Shown one piece after another: positions 1 to 7,775 of a stretch of 17,223 nt of DNA. Position 1 is the stretch's first letter. Every line of letters starts with the position of its first letter. Position numbers and translations under genes: made by a program. Source of the stretch: Firmicutes bacterium AF25-13AC (GTDB lineage: Bacteria > Bacillota > Clostridia > Lachnospirales > Lachnospiraceae); contig QUFP01000055.1 in assembly GCA_003478935.1 (NCBI GenBank), positions 1 to 17,223 on the forward strand, read 5' to 3'. The notes beneath the pieces were generated by a model. The model did not search any database and was not told where the DNA came from. It saw nothing but the letters and a program-made list of their open reading frames with translations.

Positions 1-209
1 TCCAGTTCTGCGCTAACGCATTCCTGTCCGTTTGTGTGTCTTACTTAAAAGACTTTACTGTTTTTATAGGTTGTAGTTTATACTACGCTAAAAATTTCAC
101 TCGCCTGACTGCTTTCGCAATCTGGCTTTTTAAGAAATCTTCAGGGTTGGTTATACTGTTCAATTATCAAGGTTCTTTGTGATTTTTTCTTTGCCGTCTC
201 AGCGACAGC
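1..209 (-). other. Probable 16S rRNA operon leader (rRNA gene lies off the left edge)
   Basis: Read on the minus strand, this stretch follows two strong tandem promoters and carries AGAACCTTGATAATTGAACA (about 160-179), which resembles the boxA-like motif (TTTGAAAAnTGAACA) found in pre-16S leaders of Clostridia and Bacilli. A small hairpin GCTGTC/GACGGC (about 193-209) sits at the start of the transcript. No protein frame or tRNA is seen. The 16S gene itself would begin beyond position 1, so the rRNA assignment is inference from promoter type and leader motif. The alternative is the leader of another highly expressed stable RNA. Confidence 0.55.
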
Positions 210-215
210 TCATAT

Positions 216-244
216 AATATATCACAGTCGCTTGCGTTTGTCAA
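216..244 (-). promoter_or_regulatory. Sigma-A promoter P2 of the probable rRNA operon
   Basis: Perfect -35 TTGACA (239-244) and -10 TATATT (216-221) separated by 17 nt. The sequence upstream of the -35 is A/T-rich, as in an UP element. The transcript would start near 209 and run left into the leader. Confidence 0.75.
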
Positions 245-372
245 GCACTTTTTCAACTTTTTTCAATTCATTGTTTTTAATAATTTTGAATTGTTTTTGT
301 TATTGTTACAATTCTCATTATTGTTTCTGAATTGTTTTTGTTGTGTCTGTGTTGTTTTCAGCGACGTTGACT

Positions 373-401
373 ATAATACCACCCTTCAAAGAGTTTGTCA
401 A
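373..401 (-). promoter_or_regulatory. Sigma-A promoter P1 of the probable rRNA operon
   Basis: Perfect -35 TTGACA (396-401), 17-nt spacer, -10 TATTAT (373-378), again with an A-rich upstream tract. Two near-consensus promoters about 157 nt apart pointing the same way is the classical arrangement of Firmicute rrn operons. Confidence 0.78.
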
Positions 402-472
402 CAAGTTTTTTCATTTTTTTGCAGCTTGAAAACAGCAAAGAAATAATATCTTCGCTTTTATTCCCAAACACC

Positions 473-510
473 AAAAAAGCGGGTACCGATTCTTTTTCTT
501 CGATACCCGC
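473..510 (-). terminator. Intrinsic terminator of the candidate ~550-nt RNA
   Basis: On the minus strand an 11-bp stem GCGGGTATCGA / TCGGTACCCGC (arms 500-510 and 479-489, one G-U pair) has a 10-nt A-rich loop and is followed directly by six U (473-478). There is no U-run on the other side, so it works only for leftward transcription. It separates the transcript starting near 1020 from rRNA promoter P1 at 373-401. Confidence 0.85.
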
Positions 511-1020
511 TCTCAAACCTCGCTATCCATTGGACAATACCTCTTTCTTTGGCTGTCAACTTTTCAGGTTTAGGAATAAGATTTCTTTTTTGGTTTTTTC
601 ACTCTTTCTTATCCGCTTTGTTTTTACTATTTAGTTGTTTGTTGATTCATCCTGCAAGAACATCTTTTTCTTTTTTTTGATTTTTATTTGTCTGCCTGCA
701 TTTCTTTGATAAGATAGACTATTCTGTGATAAAAATACCTCTCATCATATTTCCGAAATATAAATACCACGTTTTTCTATCGGCTTCCCTTCGATTCTTT
801 TCTTTCTCTTTGGGGTTCCTCTTATTTGTTTTCTCTTCACAAATAAGAAATCTTTGATTGCTTTTGGCAGATTTGAAAATCCATTCCGTGCCGAATCTTT
901 TTTCCTATGTCTCAACTACTTTTTATAAAGTAATGAAACGAAGTTTAATTGTACTTTGGACCGTACCTCCTTTTCTGGGTTTCCCTCCCTATTTTTTTTG
1001 GATGTTTATTTCTTTGTTGT
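473..1020 (-). ncRNA. Candidate large non-coding RNA, about 550 nt, family unknown
   Basis: The unit runs from the predicted start of a consensus promoter (1027-1055) to a strong intrinsic terminator (473-510). Stop codons are frequent in all minus frames. The one good Shine-Dalgarno-like AAAAGGAGG (about 966-974) is not followed by a start codon at usable distance, so a protein is unlikely. The strand is very purine-rich. Local helices are visible: a perfect 10-bp hairpin UCUUAUUUGU/ACAAAUAAGA (820-829 with 839-848), and a two-part stem GUGGUA/UAUCAC (765-770 with 726-731) enclosing AUAUUU/AAAUAU (756-761 with 747-752). I do not recognise RNase P, tmRNA, 6S or SRP RNA motifs. Large ornate RNA families such as ROOL are of similar size, but I cannot confirm membership by eye. 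It could also be a long leader or a degenerate region. Confidence 0.5.
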
Positions 1021-1026
1021 GACTTC

Positions 1027-1055
1027 ATTATAGCCTACGTCTCCTATTTTGTCAA
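1027..1055 (-). promoter_or_regulatory. Strong sigma-A promoter for the candidate ~550-nt RNA
   Basis: Exact consensus: -35 TTGACA (1050-1055), 17-nt spacer, -10 TATAAT (1027-1032). The tract upstream (about 1056-1080) is almost pure A/T (ATATTTTTAAAAAG), like an UP element. It is the best promoter in the window, as strong as the rRNA-type promoters next to it, yet no protein gene follows. Confidence 0.8.
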
Positions 1056-1254
1056 GTACTTTTTAAAAATATTTTTAAGTTTTTCTTTATCTTTTCTTAA
1101 TTGTGTAAATTGTATAGAATTATTCAAACAATTTTAAAATACTTACCAGCTGTGATGCGTATCAACTCCATTGTTGACTGAATCTTTTTAAATTTACCAG
1201 CAGCAATTCAGAGCCACACCTCGACTTTACATTATTCTGAATCTGAATCGTTAC

Positions 1255-1296
1255 AAAAAGAGCCTTGGTTCTACAGCCCATGCCTTGAACCAAAGC
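1255..1296 (-). terminator. Intrinsic terminator of the kinase-regulator-HAD operon
   Basis: Minus-strand stem GCTTTGGTTC / GAACCAAGGC (arms 1287-1296 and 1262-1271, ten pairs including one G-U) with a 15-nt loop, followed by TCTTTTTG. It lies 60 nt beyond the stop of the HAD phosphatase gene. Nothing else is recognised in 1056-1254. Confidence 0.8.
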
Positions 1297-1355
1297 CCTA
1301 TATACTTCTCTAAACTTAGTTTCCGTCTACTTAATGTAGCTTCATTTTCTTTCAA

Positions 1356-2006
1356 TTATTTCCAATTCAAAAGAATATTTTTTAAATCTTCTACGCTCTT
1401 AGCAATCTTCGTAGCACCTGCTTCTTCTAATTCCTCACGGCTTCCATATCCGTACAGAACACCTACACTGTCAATTCCCATTGCCTGTGCTCCCTTTACG
1501 TCATAGCTTCGATCACCAACCATGACAGCCTCAGACAAATCTGAAATATTCATCTGCTCCAGCGCATATGCTAAAACCTCTGCCTTATTAGTTCTTCCCT
1601 CATCCATCGTAGCTCCGGCCATTACCTTTATATAATCACGGATATGAAAATGACGCAGCACAATATCAGCAAACGCCTCTGGCTTTGAGGTTGCCATCGC
1701 AAGAAAATACCCTTTATCCTGAAGTTCTTTTAGCATTTCTTCAATGCCCGGATAAATTTCATTTTCGTAAATCCCAGTCGGCTGAAAATACTCACGAAAA
1801 GCAGCAACAGCTTCCCTTGCCTGCTCATCATTCATACCATACCTGTCACGATACGTATCTAAAAGCGGCGGTCCGATAAAAAATGTCAGATCATGGTAAT
1901 CAGCTTTAATCCCAAAATGTGCCAGTCCCCTTGCCGCTGATTTGCAGATTCCTTCCATCGGATCTGTCAACGTACCGTCTAAATCAAATAAAATGTACTT
2001 TTTCAT
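1356..2006 (-). CDS. HAD-superfamily phosphatase (phosphoglycolate phosphatase / 5'-nucleotidase-like)
   Basis: 216-aa soluble hydrolase of the haloacid dehalogenase superfamily, expected to remove phosphate from a small phosphorylated metabolite in the cytoplasm. Motif I is FDLDGTLTD with the nucleophile Asp8 and acid/base Asp10. The cap domain occupies roughly residues 16-90. Motif II is T106-S-K, motif III Lys141, and motif IV GDRSYD (164-169) binds magnesium. The Gph/PpaX-like 'DLDGTLTDP' group includes phosphoglycolate phosphatases and 5'-nucleotidases, and the substrate cannot be told from sequence. I chose the ATG at 2004-2006 because AAAGGAAAAGGAA lies just upstream and the protein then begins MKKYILFDLDGT, as is usual; the frame stays open 13 codons further. 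It starts 35 nt after the response regulator stop, so it is probably the last gene of that operon and is followed by a terminator at 1255-1296. Confidence 0.88.
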   Translation of the reverse strand: MKKYILFDLDGTLTDPMEGICKSAARGLAHFGIKADYHDLTFFIGPPLLDTYRDRYGMNDEQAREAVAAFREYFQPTGIYENEIYPGIEEMLKELQDKGYFLAMATSKPEAFADIVLRHFHIRDYIKVMAGATMDEGRTNKAEVLAYALEQMNISDLSEAVMVGDRSYDVKGAQAMGIDSVGVLYGYGSREELEEAGATKIAKSVEDLKNILLNWK

Positions 2007-2041
2007 ACTTATTCCTTTTCCTTTAAAATATCGTAATAAAA

Positions 2042-2731
2042 TCAAACCTTAAAGCGATAGCCTACACCCCAGATCGTTTCAATATACTGCGGCTTGGAGG
2101 TATCATATTCAATCTTTTCGCGAATCTTCTTAATATGAACAGTTACAGTTGCAATATCACCGATTGATGCCATATCCCAGATTTCACGAAACAGCTCATC
2201 TTTTGTGAAAACATGATTCGGATTTTCAGCAAGAAACGTCAACAGATCAAATTCCTTTGTTGTAAATGCCTTTTCCTCACCATTTACCCACACACGGCGC
2301 GCTGTTTTGTCAATCTTGATTCCTCTAATCTCCACAATATCATTTTGCTGTGCATTGCTGCCAACTAATCTCTGATAACGTGCCATATGTGCCTTTACTC
2401 TTGCAACAAGCTCACTTGGGCTAAATGGCTTTGTCATATAGTCATCGGCACCAAGACCAAGACCTCTTATCTTATCAATATCATCCTTCTTTGCTGAAAC
2501 CATTATAATAGGTGTATTCTTGTGCTCACGAATCTTCTTGCAGATATCAAATCCATCAATTCCTGGAAGCATCAGATCTAAAATGATCAGATTAAAATCT
2601 TCTTTGAGTGCACGTTCAAGTCCACTAGTACCAGATGTTTCAATCTCAACCTCAAATCCAGAAAGCTCAAGATAATCTCTTTCTAACTCTGCAATGCTAA
2701 TTTCATCTTCTATTATTAATATACTTGCCAT
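2042..2731 (-). CDS. OmpR/PhoB-family response regulator
   Basis: 229-aa two-component response regulator. The receiver domain (about 1-118) has the acidic pair Glu8-Asp9, phospho-acceptor Asp52 in LDLMLPGIDG, the switch Ser79 in MVSAK and the conserved Lys101 in DDYMTKPFSPSEL. The C-terminal winged-helix DNA-binding domain (about 130-229) has the typical TTKEFDLLTFLAENP, the recognition-helix region TVTVHIKKIREKI and the closing ETIWGVGYRF. Phosphorylation by the kinase encoded just upstream should drive dimerisation and DNA binding at promoters. The start at 2731 has AAGGAAGGAA just upstream, placed within the last codons of the kinase gene. The kinase stop and this start are one base apart, so the two are translationally coupled. 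Targets are unknown. Confidence 0.95.
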   Translation of the reverse strand: MASILIIEDEISIAELERDYLELSGFEVEIETSGTSGLERALKEDFNLIILDLMLPGIDGFDICKKIREHKNTPIIMVSAKKDDIDKIRGLGLGADDYMTKPFSPSELVARVKAHMARYQRLVGSNAQQNDIVEIRGIKIDKTARRVWVNGEEKAFTTKEFDLLTFLAENPNHVFTKDELFREIWDMASIGDIATVTVHIKKIREKIEYDTSKPQYIETIWGVGYRFKV

Positions 2732-2732
2732 G

Positions 2733-4427
2733 TCATTCCTTCCTTTCTTTTCCGCGCATCTGCATTATATGCGTTGAATTTTTTGACGAATTATCCTGTG
2801 TAAATACAACCTTTCCTGTACCGCTTTCTTTCGTCACTTTTTGCTCTTTTGTTTTGGCTTCTTTTACTTTTGTTTCCTTTGTCTTAGCCTCTTTTGTTTT
2901 TTCATCTGTATCGTCTGCCTCTGCTGACTCTACATTTTGTACATTTTCCTGATATTTTCTTAAAACAAAGTACACAACTGTTCCAGTACCTTCTTTACTT
3001 GAAGCCCAAACTTTTCCGCCATGATCCTCTAGTATCTTGCGCACAATAGAAAGGCCGATACCACTTCCTCCCTTTGCCGAATTACGCGATGAATCAGTGC
3101 GGTAAAAACGATCAAATATATATGGAATATCTTTTGTCGCAATTCCTTTTCCATTATCCTCAATCTCAACCTGAATAAAGTCACCGACATCTTTTATTCG
3201 CATATTGATAAAGCACTGTGACTTGTCAAAGTATTTGCATGAATTACTTATGATGTTATTGACCACTCTTCGAATCTGCTCTGGATCAGCAATAACCATT
3301 ACTTGTTCATCTACATAATTGGCATACTGGAATACAATATTTTTTGCACCAAGATCAAGTCCAACTTCTTCGGCACAATCTCCAAAATAATCGCTGACAT
3401 TGATTTTTCTAAAATTGTATGGAATGCGATTAGTATCAATCTTTGAGTAAAATGTCAGTTCATCAATAAGGCGCTGCATATCGTTTGCCTTGTTGTAGAC
3501 AGTTTTAAGATAACGTTCCATCTTTTCTGGTGTATCAGCAACACCATCCATGATTCCTTCCACATATCCCTTGATAGATGTGATAGGTGTTTTCAAATCA
3601 TGCGAGATATTACTAATCAGCTCACGATTTTCGTTGTCAAAACGTATCTTCTCCTCTGCACTTTCCTTAAGGCGCTGTCTCATCTTCTCAAAATCTGTAC
3701 AAAGCTGCCCCATCTCATCATTTGATGCAGCAGTCACCAAAAAATCAAGATTTCCTGACTTAATTTTCTCAGTGGCCAGGCGAAGCTCCTTAATAGGCTG
3801 TACAACTGAGCGGTAAATCCATGTTGTGAAAATACATGCCGTCAAAAATAGGATAAAAATCATTGCCAGCACAAACTGAACAACAAGCTGCTTTAACTCT
3901 GGAAGCCACTGATTAACCTTTACAAGTGTATATACCTGTGCACGGCTTCCATCTGCAAATTTGCTGTCAGCTGCCTTTCCAAGTATAGTATTCTCCTTAC
4001 TCAGATATACAGTACTAGTATCATCGGCTGCATCTATTATTTCCTGTGACTCTCTTTCGATTGCCTCAATCTCTTCCTGCTTGAGAGGCTTATAGCTGTA
4101 GTAAATGTCCTCATCCTTAAGAACAACTACATTAATAAATTCTCCTGCCTCCTTCTCACAGTACTTTTCCAGCATCTTTTTGTCTTCCAGCAACTGACTG
4201 TCTTCTTCTATTTCATCCTGCAATTTCAGCTGTACATTGTTCATCAGCTGACTAAATAATTTATTATTATTAGGAAAAAAATCCGTAAGCTCTGCTGACA
4301 CGCCATAGCTGTTCTGAATGATTACAAACTGATAGCGTACTAACACAACGCTAAATACACAAAATAAAAACAACGGTATTGCCATAATCATTAAAAATGA
4401 TATGATCAGCTTATTTTTCAGCTTCAT
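2733..4427 (-). CDS. Membrane sensor histidine kinase with HAMP domain and charged C-terminal tail
   Basis: 564-aa class I histidine kinase, partner of the response regulator that follows. TM1 is at about 8-30, an extracytoplasmic sensor region of about 150 residues without a recognised fold at 31-180, and TM2 at about 181-204. The HAMP domain (about 205-258) includes PIKEL. The dimerisation/phosphoacceptor domain has His276 in ISNISHDLKTPITSIKGY. The ATPase domain shows the N box (around Asn391-Asn395), G1 DNGKG (424-428), F box FDRFYR (438-443) and G2 GGSGIGLSIV (453-462). The catalytic part ends near 490, and about 75 extra residues follow, including a Lys/Glu/Thr-rich repeat tract (about 508-533, TKEAK/TKETK/VKEAK/TKEQK), which is unusual. 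Start at 4427 is supported by GAAAGGAGAG eight bases upstream. An extended -10 promoter lies at 4508-4516. The signal sensed is unknown. Confidence 0.95.
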   Translation of the reverse strand: MKLKNKLIISFLMIMAIPLFLFCVFSVVLVRYQFVIIQNSYGVSAELTDFFPNNNKLFSQLMNNVQLKLQDEIEEDSQLLEDKKMLEKYCEKEAGEFINVVVLKDEDIYYSYKPLKQEEIEAIERESQEIIDAADDTSTVYLSKENTILGKAADSKFADGSRAQVYTLVKVNQWLPELKQLVVQFVLAMIFILFLTACIFTTWIYRSVVQPIKELRLATEKIKSGNLDFLVTAASNDEMGQLCTDFEKMRQRLKESAEEKIRFDNENRELISNISHDLKTPITSIKGYVEGIMDGVADTPEKMERYLKTVYNKANDMQRLIDELTFYSKIDTNRIPYNFRKINVSDYFGDCAEEVGLDLGAKNIVFQYANYVDEQVMVIADPEQIRRVVNNIISNSCKYFDKSQCFINMRIKDVGDFIQVEIEDNGKGIATKDIPYIFDRFYRTDSSRNSAKGGSGIGLSIVRKILEDHGGKVWASSKEGTGTVVYFVLRKYQENVQNVESAEADDTDEKTKEAKTKETKVKEAKTKEQKVTKESGTGKVVFTQDNSSKNSTHIMQMRGKERKE

Positions 4428-4507
4428 GGCACTCTCCTTTCTTTTGTTTTACCAGCTTGTCTGCTCAAAATTTATGAGCTTTATCGATAACTGGATGCCA
4501 TAAGCTT

Positions 4508-4516
4508 ATTATATCA
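4508..4516 (-). promoter_or_regulatory. Extended -10 promoter for the two-component operon
   Basis: TGATATAAT on the minus strand (TATAAT at 4508-4513, TG at 4515-4516) about 80 bases before the kinase start. The hexamer at the -35 distance (GATACG) is poor, fitting an extended -10 or activator-dependent promoter. Confidence 0.6.
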
Positions 4517-4558
4517 GATTCTTCCTAATGCGTATCTAAAAAATGAGCGAATGATTCT

Positions 4559-4719
4559 AAAAAAAATATAAAATGCGGCAGTTTACGAAGGCGGCTCGAC
4601 GATTGTTTTGTCGGCGTCACTTTTCCGTGGGCACCTGTTACACTACTTATCATCATACGTTACTTTGAAAGTCCCACTACAACGTTCCGCCTTGTAAAAT
4701 CAACTCGTCTCACCGCCAT
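4559..4719 (-). repeat. Branched hairpin element, copy A (also terminator-like for recD2-comF)
   Basis: Imperfect hairpin of about 147 nt between comF and the sensor kinase gene. The outer pairs join 4573-4578 with 4713-4719. The main stem is TTTACgAAGGCGG (4582-4594) with CCGCCTTGTAAA (4687-4698), 12 bp plus one bulge. An inner stem GTGGG (4627-4631) pairs with CCCAC (4673-4677), and the apical region contains TTACTTTGAAAG (4660-4671). A related element with the same plan occurs at 12433-12560. On the minus strand the element is followed by a U-rich tract (4559-4573), so it probably ends the recD2-comF transcript 30 nt after the comF stop. No gene is seen in 4428-4748. Confidence 0.65.
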
Positions 4720-4748
4720 TTAGGTATTAATAATTGTGTGAACTGTAA

Positions 4749-5465
4749 CTATGATGCTCCATCCCTCCCTGAGCTGAGTGCAAATCCGTAGACTTGCTGT
4801 ACTCCCGCCGCGAGAAGTGCTTTAGCACATGATTCCATGGTACTTCCTGTTGTATAAATATCATCGACAAGTATCACGCGTTTGTATGCCTGTGCCCGTT
4901 TTTTATCTGCTGTAAATGCATCTTCAAGATTTTTCTGACGCGTCGCACTGTCGAGATCTTTTTGCGGACGTGTCTTTTTGACACGAATTAAAACTTTTGT
5001 GTCAATTGGAAGTGACCAATCTTCTCCTATTCGCCTGGCAATCTCCTCCGCCTGATTAAAACCACGCTTTTTTTGTCTTGATGGATGAAGCGGAATAGGA
5101 ATTAAGCAATCACACTTCCATCGCATAATGGTATCTCGATACTCATGAGCTGCCTCGCTGCAAGGGTAGTCAAGAAGCTGTCTTTCATTATGATACTTTA
5201 CATGAAAGATCATTTTGTGAACCCATTCCTGCCTGTAATCATATCCAGTCAGGCTGCGGACAATGCAGCGTTTCATTCTCATGCAGTCCTCACAATATTC
5301 CTTTTCTTCATTAAGCAGCAGACGGCCACATTTTAAACAGCCCTTATCTGCTACCAAATGAAAATTTTTTCTGCAGGTATCACAAATCATTTCTCCCCAT
5401 GGGCTTACAATGTCTCTGCACACAGGACAGCGCCTTGGAAAAAACAACTCATCAAGCCAGCTCAT
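4749..5465 (-). CDS. comF: ComF-family phosphoribosyltransferase-like protein
   Basis: 238-aa ComF/GntX-family protein linked to DNA uptake and handling in Firmicutes, cytoplasmic. The N-terminus is a cysteine-rich zinc-binding region with pairs CPVC (13-16), CDTC (28-31), CLKC (43-46) and CEDC (58-61). The C-terminal phosphoribosyltransferase fold has DCLIPIPLHPSRQKKRGFNQA (about 119-139) and the PRPP-binding loop VILVDDIYTTGST (197-209). Length matches the family. The ATG at 5465 follows AAAGGAGG closely, and the gene overlaps the end of recD2 by 14 nt, indicating co-transcription and coupling. The family is known to interact with single-stranded-DNA machinery in competent bacteria, which fits pairing with a helicase. 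Whether this organism is naturally competent is not shown. Confidence 0.92.
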   Translation of the reverse strand: MSWLDELFFPRRCPVCRDIVSPWGEMICDTCRKNFHLVADKGCLKCGRLLLNEEKEYCEDCMRMKRCIVRSLTGYDYRQEWVHKMIFHVKYHNERQLLDYPCSEAAHEYRDTIMRWKCDCLIPIPLHPSRQKKRGFNQAEEIARRIGEDWSLPIDTKVLIRVKKTRPQKDLDSATRQKNLEDAFTADKKRAQAYKRVILVDDIYTTGSTMESCAKALLAAGVQQVYGFALSSGRDGAS

Positions 5466-7668
5466 ATACCTCCTTTATCCGATCCTTTAATCCGCTGTAA
5501 CGTTTTTGCTCCTGTTCATTTGCAATCATCTCCTGAAAAGTGTGCACACTTCCCACAATGCAAACGCAGCTTTTCGCTCTTGTAACTCCCGTATAAAGCA
5601 GATTTCTGTTCATTAACATCCTTGGTCCTCCAAGAAGCGGCAAAATCACGGCCGGGTACTCACTTCCCTGTGATTTGTGAATTGTAACGGCATAAGCTAG
5701 TTCCAATTCCTCTGCCTGCTTAAACTCATATTCAACACGGCGTCCTTCCTCAAATTCAACTGTAATCCTTTCAGTATAGGAATTTATTTCCCTCACAATT
5801 CCCATATCTCCATTGAATACGCCGACACCCTCATCAAGCGGCATACGATAACTATTTAACACTTTCCACTCCATCTGGTAATTGTTTTTGATCTGCATGA
5901 CTTTATCCCCCTCACGCAGAATAAAACTGCCAACAGTAAGTTCCTGCTTAGAAGGATCCGGCGGATTCAATGCTTCCTGCAAAGCAGCATTTAGCTGTTC
6001 CACACCAAGAAGACCTTTTCTCATCGGTGTTAATACCTGAATATCACGTGTACTACTGTTTACATAGTTAGGAAGCTTATCCTTTAAAAGCGTGATTGTC
6101 GCGCCGATGATATTTCCTGGATTATCGCGCTTAATAAAAAGAAAATCGCGGCTTCCGGGTCTTGGCTCCACCATCTCTCCAGCATTAATTCGGTGCGCAT
6201 TCATGATGATATCACTCTCTGCTGCCTGTCTAAAAATTTTCTCAAGGCGTACAACTGGAAACGCATCTGAATAGATCATATCGCGCAGTACATTTCCAGG
6301 GCCTACGCTTGGAAGCTGATTCACATCACCTACAAGAATCAGACGCATTCCAGGAACTAGTGCACGAAGAAGTGATTTCATTAAAAAGATATCAACCATT
6401 GATACTTCATCAATAATCACAACATCTGTCTCAAGTGGATTATCTTCATTTCGTCCAAATGACGTTGCACCCTCGCCCACCATTCCAGAAAGCTCCAGAA
6501 GACGATGCACAGTTTTTGCTTCACATCCTGTTGCCTCCTTCATGCGCTTTGCCGCGCGTCCAGTCGGTGCAGCCAATAATATATCAAGACCTTCCTTCTC
6601 AAAATAGCGAATAATTGTTCGTATCGTTGTTGTCTTTCCTGTTCCGGGTCCTCCGGTAATGATTGTCAAACCATTATTGACTGCTTCCGATACGGCAAGG
6701 CGCTGGCGATCATCAAGTGCAATATCCTGCTCTGTTTCAATTGCCTTGATCTTTGCCGAAATCTCATCAGATGTAATCGTATCTTTTATATTCAAATCCT
6801 TAAGCATCTGTGCAATCGTCAGCTCTGTATAATAGCTGACAGAGGAATACACCATCTGAATGTCTTCTTTTGTCTTCACGACAATTTTCTTATCCATGAT
6901 AAGATCCATGATGCGGTCATTCATAGAATCAATCTCCACACCAAGCAGCCTCCTAGCCTCCTGCATCAGCTGATCCATTGGAAGACATGTGTGTCCCTGT
7001 CCTGTTGCCTGTTCAAGCACATACAAAATTCCACTCCTGATACGAAAATCAGAATCTGGCAAAATTCCAGCTTTCGATGCTATCTCATCAGCAATACGAA
7101 AACCTACACCGTCAATGTCATCTGCAAGCTTATAAGGATTTTCACGAATCACCTGATACAAACGCCCCTGATAAAAGCTGTATATTTTCATGCCAAGGTT
7201 CTGAGTGATGCCATATTGCTGCAAAAACAGCATCGCTTGACGAAGATCCCTCTTTCCTGCAACGGCACCTGAAATTTCCAGCGCCTTTCTCATGCTGATT
7301 CCCTTCACCTCTGCCAAGCGCTCCGGTTCCTCTTCCATAATACGAAATGTATCATCACCAAACTTTTTGACAATTCTTGTCGCTAATGCCTCTCCAATTC
7401 CCTTTATTGCACCGGAACTTAAATATTTTAATGTCGAAGCTGCGTCACTCGGCGCGGTAAATTCATACTCCTGAACACGAAGCTGTTTTCCATAAATCGG
7501 ATGGACATTCATCTCCCCGCGCGCAGTTAAATATTCTCCCTCGGACACATCAGGAAAAACGCCAACAAGAAACTCCTCCTTGTTTCCCTCCTTCATACAA
7601 AGTACCGAGTAACCGTTTTCTTCATTGCGAAAGACAATCCGGTCTATATATCCCTGTAACTCTACCAT
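5452..7668 (-). CDS. recD2: RecD2-type ATP-dependent 5'-3' DNA helicase (RecD/TraA family)
   Basis: 738-aa SF1B helicase of the RecD2 type, which unwinds DNA 5' to 3' without RecBC and takes part in repair and replication-fork maintenance. The N-terminal region (about 1-310) carries the OB-like start, helix-hairpin-helix repeats (SSGAIKGIGEALATRIV, 84-100) and the family-specific DGVGFRIADEIA (186-197). Helicase motifs follow: Walker A GGPGTGKTT (339-347), motif Ia AAPTGRAAKRM (366-376), Walker B VVIIDEVSM (416-424), VGDVNQLPSVGPG, and the C-terminal TIHKSQGSEYPAV and LLYTGVTRAK. Length agrees with the family. AAGGGTGAG precedes the ATG at 7668. comF overlaps its 3' end. No clear promoter is seen between the mreB terminator (7702-7747) and the gene, so it may depend partly on read-through. 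Confidence 0.95.
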   Translation of the reverse strand: MVELQGYIDRIVFRNEENGYSVLCMKEGNKEEFLVGVFPDVSEGEYLTARGEMNVHPIYGKQLRVQEYEFTAPSDAASTLKYLSSGAIKGIGEALATRIVKKFGDDTFRIMEEEPERLAEVKGISMRKALEISGAVAGKRDLRQAMLFLQQYGITQNLGMKIYSFYQGRLYQVIRENPYKLADDIDGVGFRIADEIASKAGILPDSDFRIRSGILYVLEQATGQGHTCLPMDQLMQEARRLLGVEIDSMNDRIMDLIMDKKIVVKTKEDIQMVYSSVSYYTELTIAQMLKDLNIKDTITSDEISAKIKAIETEQDIALDDRQRLAVSEAVNNGLTIITGGPGTGKTTTIRTIIRYFEKEGLDILLAAPTGRAAKRMKEATGCEAKTVHRLLELSGMVGEGATSFGRNEDNPLETDVVIIDEVSMVDIFLMKSLLRALVPGMRLILVGDVNQLPSVGPGNVLRDMIYSDAFPVVRLEKIFRQAAESDIIMNAHRINAGEMVEPRPGSRDFLFIKRDNPGNIIGATITLLKDKLPNYVNSSTRDIQVLTPMRKGLLGVEQLNAALQEALNPPDPSKQELTVGSFILREGDKVMQIKNNYQMEWKVLNSYRMPLDEGVGVFNGDMGIVREINSYTERITVEFEEGRRVEYEFKQAEELELAYAVTIHKSQGSEYPAVILPLLGGPRMLMNRNLLYTGVTRAKSCVCIVGSVHTFQEMIANEQEQKRYSGLKDRIKEVYELA

Positions 7669-7701
7669 TTTCTCACCCTTACATAGTTTTCCTGCATGAA
7701 C

Positions 7702-7747
7702 AAAAACGAACCGGCAAAGATGTTGCTTTTCGCCCTCTTTTGCCGGT
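7702..7747 (-). terminator. Intrinsic terminator after mreB/mbl
   Basis: Minus-strand stem ACCGGCAAA / TTTGCCGGT (arms 7739-7747 and 7710-7718, nine perfect pairs, 20-nt loop), then TCG and a five-U run (7702-7706). It is 29 nt beyond the mreB stop. Confidence 0.82.
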
Positions 7748-7775
7748 CTGTCTCACTATATTACCTACTAACTTA

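Noticed and set aside
473..1020. RNase P RNA, tmRNA, 6S RNA or SRP RNA
   Set aside because: None of the conserved cores (for example GAGGAAAGUCC, the tRNA-like CCA end, or the GGAAGGUAGC-type SRP tip) could be found.
395..1137. Plus-strand frames over the ncRNA region (79 and 62 residues)
   Set aside because: Low-complexity Phe/Ser/Leu products caused by the pyrimidine-rich strand, without ribosome sites and running through a promoter and a terminator of the other strand.
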